This document shows positions 17,625-25,064 of a stretch of DNA of 64,000 nucleotides, piece by piece. Each line of letters opens with the position of its first letter. The stretch's first letter is position 1. Location: positions 25,954-89,953 of the forward strand of contig JAGYPA010000009.1 of the NCBI GenBank assembly GCA_018399255.1, written 5' to 3'. The notes beneath the pieces are model-generated. The model had not been told where the DNA came from and searched no databases. It worked only from the letters and a program-made list of their open reading frames with translations. This DNA is from Spirochaetales bacterium (GTDB lineage: Bacteria; Spirochaetota; Spirochaetia; JABMQR01). The translations under genes and the position numbers were made by a program.

Positions 17625-18899
17625 TTATTTCAAGTTGGCTACGGCCCGGTTCATATCAGCGATAAACTGATCAAGATTGTCCTGATTCTGTGCAAAGAGA
17701 TCAAAGATCGGCCCGAAGATGTTCTGGCCGGCACCGTCAGGAAGCATACCGAAGAATACGCCGTAGTTTCCGCCGCGTGCATTTGCATCCATGAGAGCCT
17801 GGCTGAGCTGTCCGGATGGCTTGAGGGTAACAGATTTGAAAGCCGGGATCATACCAGCCTCGTTTACCATGTATGCATGTCCCTCGGGGGTCGTGGCTAT
17901 CGAGGTGAGGAAATCCTTGGCGGCTTGAGCATTCTTGCTCTGAGCGTTGACAATATACCAGCTTGGAGCAAAGAGGTAGAGACCCTTCTGCTCGGTATCG
18001 AGGAAGGCGTGCGGGGCATACCCGATTTCAAAGGTAACGCCAAGCTGCTTCAGGTTAGGATCAACCCAGTTGCCCTGATGAAGGAAAGCTGTTCGCCCCT
18101 GGGCAAAGGAACCGACCTGGTCGTCGTAGCTTCCGTTGAGCAGAATATTCTGATCTGCATATTTAAACAGGAGCTGCAGGTACTGCGCATACTGACGGAA
18201 GCGGTCCTGATCCAGTTTGCCGTTAAGGGCCATTTCAATGACGCTTGTGTCGTTGAAGTCCAGTCCGCCGCCCCAGTATGCGGCAAGGTTGTGCTGTCCG
18301 GCGACCCACCACATACCACCGGCTACCGATGCAGCCATGGCAACAGGAGCGTCAATACCGAGCTCTGCTTTTTTAGCATCCAGCGTCTTTAAAGCTTTTT
18401 CATACGCCGCACGGGTTGTCAGAGACGCAGGATCGATTCCAGCCTTGCGGAGGATTTCGGCATTGTAGGCCAGGCCGTACCCTTCAATAGCAACCGGGAA
18501 GCCGACCACTTTACCGTCAACTATAAAGGAGAGGTCCGTGTCGTCAACCCATGGCTGATCACTGAGGTCTGCAACATAGTCTTTCCAGATGTCATAGCCG
18601 CCCTGACCTTCAATCATGAAGATATCGGGCATCTGACCGGCCTGAGCCTTTGCCTTCATTGCACCGCCGTAGTCGCCGCCGCCTCCAAGTGTTTCGACTT
18701 TTACCGTTACACCTTCTGCATTCTCCGAATATTCGGCAGCATACGTGTCGAGAGCGTCTTTAATCTCAACTTTTAATTGAAACATGTTGACAGTTACGTC
18801 GCCTGTTTCTTCCGCGGATCCTGCAGCGAAGGCAAAACCGGTCACAAAGACAAACACAAGCGCAAGTACAGCGGTATAGAAACGTGTCTTTTTCATCAT
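17625..18899 (-). CDS. Extracellular sugar-binding protein of ABC transporter
   Basis: 424 residues. A signal peptide is clear: MMKKTRF, a hydrophobic core, then FAFAAGSAEE with an Ala-x-Ala cleavage site. No lipobox Cys is present, so it is probably periplasmic, not lipid-anchored. The mature part has features of family-1 binding proteins (PDIFMIEGQGGYDIWKDYV, VVGFPVAIEGYGLAYN, GSFAQGRTAFLHQGNWVDPN, NAQAAKDFLTSIATTPEGHAYMV). First gene of the operon, so it sets ligand choice for the transporter. AGGAG lies five bases before the ATG. Promoter and operator lie directly upstream. Confidence 0.93.
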   Translation of the reverse strand: MMKKTRFYTAVLALVFVFVTGFAFAAGSAEETGDVTVNMFQLKVEIKDALDTYAAEYSENAEGVTVKVETLGGGGDYGGAMKAKAQAGQMPDIFMIEGQGGYDIWKDYVADLSDQPWVDDTDLSFIVDGKVVGFPVAIEGYGLAYNAEILRKAGIDPASLTTRAAYEKALKTLDAKKAELGIDAPVAMAASVAGGMWWVAGQHNLAAYWGGGLDFNDTSVIEMALNGKLDQDRFRQYAQYLQLLFKYADQNILLNGSYDDQVGSFAQGRTAFLHQGNWVDPNLKQLGVTFEIGYAPHAFLDTEQKGLYLFAPSWYIVNAQSKNAQAAKDFLTSIATTPEGHAYMVNEAGMIPAFKSVTLKPSGQLSQALMDANARGGNYGVFFGMLPDGAGQNIFGPIFDLFAQNQDNLDQFIADMNRAVANLK

Positions 18900-18954
18900 T
18901 TTTTCTCCTTTTGAAAAGTGTTTCGTGCCAAGCGATACACGCTTTGCACCTATA

Positions 18955-19005
18955 GGTGTTGCGCAACACCTTCTCTCAGTATACCATTAACTTTCACTCT
19001 GTCAA
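18955..19005 (-). promoter_or_regulatory. Sugar operon promoter with LacI-type operator
   Basis: On the minus strand, TTGACA (19000-19005) and TATACT (18978-18983) are 16 bases apart, a near-consensus sigma-70 promoter. Directly after the -10 box lies the perfect 16-bp palindrome GGTGTTGCGCAACACC (18955-18970), centred on CG as LacI-family operators are. It covers the expected transcription start, so binding would block initiation. The lacI gene at the end of this operon is the obvious candidate repressor. Confidence 0.85.
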
Positions 19006-19150
19006 CAAAAGAAAGTCATAATTTTTCCTCAGGGTTTTTCTCCAGCTCAGCGACACCAGCTTGGAAAAAGTTGGTATTCCGTTACGAATGGCCAATGCGG
19101 GATCTGTTCATACCCTCGAGCGCTGGCCCAGATCTCCTTCTTGCCGCCGG

Positions 19151-19465
19151 TTATGCAGAAGGGCCTTTCTCCGCTATTATCTCTTTTTCATCACTGACAT
19201 GATATGCTTCCTTGCAAGGAGGAGAAGCTTCCTCATCGAGTGGATAAAGCTCATCATCAACAAGATACTCCCACATTTCATTCTGATGAAGCCAGATGGG
19301 ATCAGCATTTTTTAAGATGAAATCATCAATATCCATACCGTCGATTTCAGTCGGGCGTTTTACCCGCTTCTGCTTGCCGTGGATAAACACGGTCATATAT
19401 TCTCTTCGGTTACGTTCCTTTCTGGCCTTTTCCTCAGCAGTCAACTTTCGTTTCGGTTTACCCAT
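19151..19465 (-). CDS. Hypothetical protein, small and charged
   Basis: 104 residues starting MGKPKRKLTAEEKARKERNRREY: a very basic first third followed by an acidic rest (DGMDIDDFILKNADP, MWEYLVDDELYPLDEEA). No signal peptide or membrane segment. I do not recognise the family. The open frame begins 10 codons earlier in a poly-G tract (GTG), but ATG 19465 gives a sensible N-terminus; neither has a strong ribosome site. It stands alone between the sugar operon promoter and a divergent hypothetical gene. The gap 19466-19779 upstream shows nothing I can name. Confidence 0.6.
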   Translation of the reverse strand: MGKPKRKLTAEEKARKERNRREYMTVFIHGKQKRVKRPTEIDGMDIDDFILKNADPIWLHQNEMWEYLVDDELYPLDEEASPPCKEAYHVSDEKEIIAEKGPSA

Positions 19466-19779
19466 AATAATCTCTGCCCCCCTCCCCCCCCTCACGCACT
19501 AAAACGTAACTTTTTCCCTGTGGGAAAGTCAATGCATTGAAAACACATGAATACTGCATTTGTAAAAGTTTTCCATAGATAAAGCCTGCCAAAGATTAAC
19601 ATATCTTAACCTGAATTACTCCGGAATCTTAACCAAAGGAACCAATCTTTAAACCATTGATTATTTCGGGCAGCAGCACGGCAGACACCCTCTGACAGAA
19701 CAAACCTGCTCGAGAATAATGAACAGTGAAGCAGGTACAGCAAGACACTAATATAAACACAAATATCAGGAGCGAGTAA

Positions 19780-20208
19780 ATGAAAAAACAGCAATTCCTA
19801 TGTATCATACTGATGTTGACTGCTGCCGTCGCAGCATCTGCACAGGGAACCCAGGATATGGTCAGCGGGGCAGCCGGCAGCCGCAATACTACCGGCAGCA
19901 GAGAAACGGTACAGATAACCGGCATCCTGGAGATACAGGAACAGACCGTGCTGCTCGTCACTCCAGACGGAGCGTACACGCTTTTCGCCCCCCCATCCAG
20001 AAGCCAGATACAGGACTATGAACGGTTTAACGGAGTCGAAGCCGCAGTATCCGGGATACTATTTGAACTTGACGAGAACTGTGCTGAAAGCACCTATACC
20101 TGTCTAGGGCAGATTGTCATACAGACAGCACGTATGGGCAGTGAAGAAATCACTTTTAACGCAGCGCGACAGGGTGCCGGCAGGTCAGAAAGCGGAGCAG
20201 GGAAGTAA
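19780..20208 (+). CDS. Hypothetical secreted protein
   Basis: 142 residues. The N-terminus MKKQQFLCIILMLTAAVAASAQG is a signal peptide with an Ala-Ser-Ala site. The mature part is short, with a segment (VQITGILEIQEQTVLLVTPDGAYTLFAP) that looks like a small beta-rich domain and a Gly/Ser-rich tail. A Cys occurs inside the signal peptide but not in lipobox position. AGGAG lies a few bases before the ATG. The family is not recognised; a periplasmic role is inferred from the signal alone. Confidence 0.65.
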   Translation: MKKQQFLCIILMLTAAVAASAQGTQDMVSGAAGSRNTTGSRETVQITGILEIQEQTVLLVTPDGAYTLFAPPSRSQIQDYERFNGVEAAVSGILFELDENCAESTYTCLGQIVIQTARMGSEEITFNAARQGAGRSESGAGK

Positions 20209-20249
20209 GCGCAGCATTACCAGCGGAGTGGAAAATATTCTGGACCTGT

Positions 20250-20943
20250 TTATGAGCTGATCCCCCGCTGGCGAAGATTTTCCATATACTCCCGCATAGC
20301 AGCATTTCCAGCTTCCACAATTTTTCTGCCGAACCCGATCCGCCCCCGCAGCGCAGCCGCAGCAAGATACTCACTCGGCGCAGAATTGCATATTGAAAGA
20401 TAATGCTTATATCGTTCCATCCTCTGCAGCACATCCCGATCCCTGGACATGATCCAGCCGATACGCAAACCCGGCAGCCCGTAGGCCTTGGACATCACAT
20501 TGAGCGACAAACCCCGCTCATAGACATCGCCCACCTGCGGCAGACGGATCGACTCATCCCGCTCAATAAGCCGGTACACCTCGTCGCTGAACAGATAGAG
20601 CCCGCGTTTCCGGCAGAGCCCGACAAGCTCATCAAAACGACCTCTCTCCAGAACAGACCCCGTCGGATTGTTGGGAAAATTGATCGAAACAAGCTTCGTA
20701 TTAGGCCTCAGCGCAAATATCCAGAGGAATCGTCTCGGAAGCCTGATAATTCGGAACCACCACCACCGCATGATCATCCTTGTCGAGAAGCACCCGCATA
20801 GCAGCATAAATCCCCTCTTCCGCTCCGGCAAAGCAGAGAACATCGGAAGGGGAGGCCGATTCATACGTACGGGCAATCTCCTCCCGCAAATCCATAGCCC
20901 CGTAAGACTCAGTATATCCCCGGCAATCCTGACTAAAAAATCT
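20250..20943 (-). pseudogene. PLP-dependent class I/II aminotransferase, truncated and frameshifted
   Basis: Recognisable aminotransferase blocks: GYTESYGAMDLREEIARTY, LCFAGAEEGIYAAMRVLL, VVVVPNYQASETIPLDICA, then in another frame PNTKLVSINFPNNPTGSVL (NNPTG motif), GLYLFSDEVYRLIE (the Asp and Tyr that hold PLP) and SLNVMSKAYGLPGLRIGW with the Schiff-base Lys in SKAYG. The first 60 or so residues of the family are missing and the frame stops after MREYMENLRQRGISS, about 100 residues short. An indel near 20710 splits the rest. So the gene is cut at both ends and broken inside. Confidence 0.8.
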
Positions 20944-21158
20944 TGACCCGGAAATCTTTACATCACCGATATCCTACGGGAAATGAAAAATATTTTCTAC
21001 GCCATCAAGCAGAAACTATCTGGATGGAACACCCAATACAAGGTTGCAGACGATTGCCTTCACATATTATAATGAGTTCGGATACTCAAGCTGACAGTTT
21101 ATGAACTGCTTCGTGCTCTACAGCCGTTCCATACGCTGCCGACAATATTGGAGACCTC

Positions 21159-22454
21159 ATGATTCATACATTCGTCCGTGCAATGGAGGATACAGTCCTC
21201 GCTCTCAAAGAAAAACCATCCCGCAGTATCACCCTTTTCCATCATAACGATACAGACGGATTGAGCTCAGGAACCATTCTGCTGAGCGCATTTGAAGAAG
21301 TCGGCTATGACGTATCCAGGTACTCATTGGAAAAACCCTACCCGCAGATCCTGGAAAAAGTCCTTGCCGATACTCATCAGATCATCATCTTTGCCGACTT
21401 TGCAGGAAGAATCGCCCCCCTGATATCCAGACTGAACCAGAAGAAAAACTTTGTCATTATCCTCGACCACCATCCGGCAGAAGCCGTCGATGATACCGAG
21501 GTGGTTAACCTGGATGCCGAACTCTTTGGGCTGAAAGGGGACCGGGATATCTCCGCCTCAGCCGTATGCTTCCTGTTTGCCGACGCTCTACTCCGCAGCT
21601 ATGGGAAACGTGGTACAGCATACGCACATCTGGGAGCCCTGGGGGCCATAGGGGACGGATTCTTTGTTGATGGAGCCTTAGCAGGCGTCAACCGGGAAAT
21701 TCTGAAAACAGCAGTCGAGCTGGGACTTATCAGGGTTGATGCATCAGAGGGCAATACCCGATCCGAAGACCAGACGGCTTCCCCGACAGCATCAGCAACC
21801 GACGCAGCTGAAGCCTCAGGAGAAACGTACTACATCAAGCTCGGTGGAACCGAGTACCCTGCATCAGAAATCTGCAATATACTCGATACCCTGGGGGGAG
21901 TCGGCTACTACCAGGACGGAACAGCCCGGGGAATTGAAGTCTGCCGATCAGGCATCAGCCCGGAGCTGAAAGAATATATCGAAAAGCTGAACAGAAAGAA
22001 AGAGGCAATCTTTTCCCACGAGATTAAGCTCCTGAAAAAGAACATTCAAACTACCGAACATATCCAATGGTTCACAGTAGACAAGCGATTTCAGCCTATG
22101 GGCATAAAAATGATCGGCGTTTTCTGCACGCTCATAAAAGAGATGGACTTTCTTGATACATCAAAATATCTTGCCGGATTTCAGCCTGTTCCCGATGAGG
22201 TACCGGGATTTGGCGATATCTCTTTTAATTCGACAAAAATATCGATGCGGGTATCAGAATTTTTGACCGAACAGATCAGGGCCGACAAAATTCCAGGATT
22301 GAACAGCTTCCTACCTGAGGCGACCGGTCGTCTGGGAGGATTTTCCGATGCCTGTCACAGGCTTTCTGCCGCAACGATTATCAAACCGGGGCAGGAAGCG
22401 CTGCTTATCCGCGAGATGGATAGAATACTTACAAAAAGGATGGTACATGCATGA
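21159..22454 (+). CDS. DHH-family phosphoesterase
   Basis: 431 residues. Motif I ITLFHHNDTDGLSSG, motif II in IIIFADFAG, motif III VIILDHHPAEA and a C-terminal DHHA1-like signature GRLGGFSDACHRLSAATII. These are manganese-dependent phosphodiesterases of the RecJ/NrnA/archaeal-GAN group that act on single-stranded DNA or short oligonucleotides and dinucleotides; the exact substrate is not evident. GGAG lies six bases before the ATG. The stop overlaps the start of the mevalonate kinase gene (ATGA), so the two are co-translated. The middle (residues 190-220) is a low-complexity Ser/Thr/Ala insert. Confidence 0.85.
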   Translation: MIHTFVRAMEDTVLALKEKPSRSITLFHHNDTDGLSSGTILLSAFEEVGYDVSRYSLEKPYPQILEKVLADTHQIIIFADFAGRIAPLISRLNQKKNFVIILDHHPAEAVDDTEVVNLDAELFGLKGDRDISASAVCFLFADALLRSYGKRGTAYAHLGALGAIGDGFFVDGALAGVNREILKTAVELGLIRVDASEGNTRSEDQTASPTASATDAAEASGETYYIKLGGTEYPASEICNILDTLGGVGYYQDGTARGIEVCRSGISPELKEYIEKLNRKKEAIFSHEIKLLKKNIQTTEHIQWFTVDKRFQPMGIKMIGVFCTLIKEMDFLDTSKYLAGFQPVPDEVPGFGDISFNSTKISMRVSEFLTEQIRADKIPGLNSFLPEATGRLGGFSDACHRLSAATIIKPGQEALLIREMDRILTKRMVHA

Positions 22455-23449
22455 CTACCGACAAAACGACTGCCGAAAAAACTGCTGCCGGAAAGGGCTT
22501 TGGAAAAACGATCCTCATAGGTGATCAGTTCGTGCTGTGGGAGATCCCGGCAATTCTCGCGGCCATACCCTTCGAAACAGAATGCCGCGTGGAGCGGCTC
22601 GATTCGGGATCCGGCTGGATCCTCGATGACCGTCGAGTGGAGGTTCCTGGCTACAAAAAAGCCAAGGAGCATGACTGCGAAGTCTCCTTCAACCGGATGG
22701 TCGAGGTGATGGGACTCGACCTGAAAAAGACCCCCATAAAAATTGAGGCAGCGGGTGATCTCCTGGCAGGCAGCGGGGTGGGGGCAAGTGCGGCAATCTG
22801 CGTCTCTTTTGCCCGAGCATGCAGCAAAGTATTTGATCTGAACATGAACATAAAAGAGATCAATCGGGTGGCCTGGGAAGGCGAATTCGGGTATCACGGG
22901 CTGCCGAGCGGGCTCGATAACACCGTCTCAACCTACGGCGGTGTCATAAAATACTGGATAAAGGACGGTGTCAAGCAGTTCGAGCGGATCAACCTTGCCA
23001 ACCCCATAGAGATCGTTCTGGGCAACAGCGGAGTTACCTCCAACACAGCCTCTTTGAAAGGATTTCTCGAGGCGCAGGAAAAGGAAAATCCAGCCCTGTT
23101 CAATGCCCGCCTCGATACTATCAGGGGACAGGTGGCAGAACTCGGAGAGGCCCTGACTGCAGGGGATCTCGAAACAACCGGCCGGCTGTTAAACGAAAAC
23201 CATGAAATACTGATCGAAATGGGATTATCTCACGAGAAGCTGATCGAACTGTGCCAGCTGGCAAATTCCCTCGGAGCCCTCGGAGCCAAGGTGACAGGCG
23301 GCGGCAGGGGCGGCTACATGGTGGCGCTGACTCCGGGAAAGGATCTGCAGGAAAAGGTCGCCTCTGCATTTGAAGAGAGAGGCGTCCCGACAATCCGGGC
23401 ATATATAGGAGTGCCGCCTACCGACAATACCCAGTACGAGGTCGTGTAG
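22451..23449 (+). CDS. mvk: Mevalonate kinase (GHMP kinase superfamily)
   Basis: 332 residues. Three GHMP motifs are present: KTILIGDQFVLWEIPAI, the phosphate-binding loop DLLAGSGVGASAAICVSFARA, and the C-terminal GAKVTGGGRGGYMVAL. The segment GEFGYHGLPSGLDNTVSTYGGVI, with the catalytic Asp, is typical of mevalonate kinases. The protein would phosphorylate mevalonate in the cytosol for isoprenoid synthesis; spirochaetes such as Borrelia use this pathway. Other mevalonate genes are not in the window, so a related GHMP kinase cannot be fully excluded. Overlaps the DHH gene by four bases. Confidence 0.85.
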   Translation: MTTDKTTAEKTAAGKGFGKTILIGDQFVLWEIPAILAAIPFETECRVERLDSGSGWILDDRRVEVPGYKKAKEHDCEVSFNRMVEVMGLDLKKTPIKIEAAGDLLAGSGVGASAAICVSFARACSKVFDLNMNIKEINRVAWEGEFGYHGLPSGLDNTVSTYGGVIKYWIKDGVKQFERINLANPIEIVLGNSGVTSNTASLKGFLEAQEKENPALFNARLDTIRGQVAELGEALTAGDLETTGRLLNENHEILIEMGLSHEKLIELCQLANSLGALGAKVTGGGRGGYMVALTPGKDLQEKVASAFEERGVPTIRAYIGVPPTDNTQYEVV

Positions 23450-23461
23450 ACTTACTACTCG

Positions 23462-23531
23462 TAGCGGCAGACTAATCCTTGACCCGATTATCCCTTGCCC
23501 CGATTATCCCTAGCCCCGGACAATCCCTTGC
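23462..23531. repeat. Degenerate tandem repeat at the alcohol dehydrogenase 3' end
   Basis: Four imperfect copies of a 14-17 bp unit (CCCGATTATCCCTTG, CCCCGATTATCCCTAG, CCCCGGACAATCCCTTG, CCCCGGACAACCG). The repeat spans the stop codon of the Fe-alcohol dehydrogenase gene and encodes its tail LSGARDNRGKG. Confidence 0.75.
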
Positions 23532-24756
23532 CCCGGACAACCGCAAACAATTCCGTCATCTCCCTCCGATCAAGAATGCGCGGAACAGGGTAGAGCGGAT
23601 TAGCTTCTGCCAAGGCGCGACGAACCAGCAAGGGAACATCCTTTTCCTCGATACCCGAAACAAATTCCGGAATATCCATCTTCCGGTTCATCTCCTTGAT
23701 CCGTTTAATAAACACGGAAGCAGCCTCGCTGTCAGGCAAATCTACCGCTGCCGCACCGGATTTCCGTGCAAGATCAGCAAGCCTCCTCACCGCCGAATTC
23801 CCATAAAACTCCAGCACATGCGGAAGAATAATCGAATTGGCAAGACCATGCGGCATTCCGTAAAACCCGCCCAGCGTATGCGCCATAGCATGAACATACC
23901 CGATGTATGCCCGGGTAAAAGCCTTACCGGCCAGATATGCAGCCTTCAGCAGATTCCCGCGCCCCTTAACAGCATTACCATTTCGGAAAACCTCCGTGAG
24001 ATTACCCAAAATCAGCTTGACAGCCTCGATACTATCGCGATCAGTCTCCCGTGTGCCGCTGCGCCCGATATACGCCTCCACAGCATGCGTCAAGGCATCC
24101 ATCCCCGTCGAAGCCGTAATAGAAGGCGGCAGGGAAACCGTCAAAAGCGGATCCAGAACCGCATAGTGGGGAATAAGCGCATGATCATTAATCGGATACT
24201 TCTCATGCGTATCCGGGTTCGAAACTACCGCTGCCAGCGTTGCCTCACTGCCAGTTCCAGCAGTCGTCGGAACCGCAATAAGCGGAGGAATCCTCCGGCC
24301 GACCTTCAGAATCCCCTTCATTCTTGCCAGCGACTTATGAGGACGAGCAGCACGAGCCCCGATCCCCTTGGCACAGTCAATAGGCGAACCGCCGCCGAAC
24401 GCCAGCAGACACTGAGAGCCCGCGGCATGAAACATCCTGAGACCGCTCTCGATATTCCCGATCGTCGGATTCGGTACCGTCTCATCAAAAATAACGTAGG
24501 CTATCTCCTGGGCTTTAAGCCCCTCCAGAAGCGGTTCAAGCAAACCCAGCCCGATAATACTCCGGTCAGTAACAATCAGGACCTTGAGCAGACCCCTCTC
24601 TCGCATCAAAGCCGGCAGCCTGTGAAGACTGTCAGGACCCTCGAGAAGATCCGGCTCCCTCCACGGCAGCAGTGGGGAAACCACCTTGAGAACCAGCTGA
24701 TAGAACCTGCAGTAACCCGTATATAACACATTGTACAGCACCTGAAAAAACACCAT
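23488..24756 (-). CDS. Iron-containing alcohol dehydrogenase
   Basis: About 422 residues. The NAD(P)-binding motif LLAFGGGSPIDCAKGIGA, TTAGTGSEATLAAVV, the metal ligands in GMDALTHAVEAYI and YVHAMAHTLGGFYGMPHGLANSIILPHVLEF are intact. Family members interconvert aldehydes or ketones and alcohols in fermentation. ATG 24756 (MVFFQVLYN) follows AGGAG at six bases; the frame is open 11 codons further up. The N-terminal extension of about 35 residues before the Rossmann part is longer than usual and hydrophobic. The C-terminus is made by a degenerate tandem repeat. Confidence 0.93.
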   Translation of the reverse strand: MVFFQVLYNVLYTGYCRFYQLVLKVVSPLLPWREPDLLEGPDSLHRLPALMRERGLLKVLIVTDRSIIGLGLLEPLLEGLKAQEIAYVIFDETVPNPTIGNIESGLRMFHAAGSQCLLAFGGGSPIDCAKGIGARAARPHKSLARMKGILKVGRRIPPLIAVPTTAGTGSEATLAAVVSNPDTHEKYPINDHALIPHYAVLDPLLTVSLPPSITASTGMDALTHAVEAYIGRSGTRETDRDSIEAVKLILGNLTEVFRNGNAVKGRGNLLKAAYLAGKAFTRAYIGYVHAMAHTLGGFYGMPHGLANSIILPHVLEFYGNSAVRRLADLARKSGAAAVDLPDSEAASVFIKRIKEMNRKMDIPEFVSGIEEKDVPLLVRRALAEANPLYPVPRILDRREMTELFAVVRGKGLSGARDNRGKG

Positions 24757-24861
24757 GTCCAGCTCCTGATAAAAACCGAATGAAAACAATCACCCACATA
24801 TAGGCAAAACCACACCCATACATGCTAGACCTTTTGGGCCCGCCCTGTCAATAAATTAACT

Positions 24862-24936
24862 GCCCCCGAGGCTGAAGCCCCCGAGGCTGAAGAGAAAGCT
24901 GATGCATAAGGCTGATGCATAAGGCTGATGCATAAG
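24862..24936. repeat. Two consecutive tandem repeats (15 bp x2, 13 bp x3)
   Basis: GCCCCCGAGGCTGAA twice (24862-24891), then after six bases GCTGATGCATAAG three times (24898-24936), all perfect. They fill part of the 308-base gap between the alcohol dehydrogenase and the RND exporter genes; apart from these and the promoter below I see nothing else in that gap. Confidence 0.93.
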
Positions 24937-25002
24937 GCAGCTTCCAGAAATACTCCGTATTTTTGCACTTCCAATAAACAAAATAAAAAAACCAGTAAAA
25001 GC

Positions 25003-25034
25003 AGGTTGACATCAACCTCACAAAACAGTAAGTT
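25003..25034 (+). promoter_or_regulatory. Promoter with inverted repeat before the RND operon
   Basis: AGGTTGA-CA-TCAACCT (25003-25018) is a perfect 7-2-7 inverted repeat. It contains TTGACA (25006-25011), with a weak -10 TAAGTT 17 bases on (25029-25034). A regulator bound to the repeat would cover the -35 box. No regulator gene is adjacent. Confidence 0.55.
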
Positions 25035-25064
25035 AGTGAACGATAACTATTTTAGGGAGAGACC

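Noticed and set aside
23479..24726. 415-codon plus-strand open frame
   Set aside because: It mirrors the iron alcohol dehydrogenase on the opposite strand, has Arg/Gln/Asn-rich composition and no family features.
24862..24936. Possible CRISPR array
   Set aside because: Repeats are adjacent without spacers and are only 13-15 bp long, so they are simple tandem repeats.
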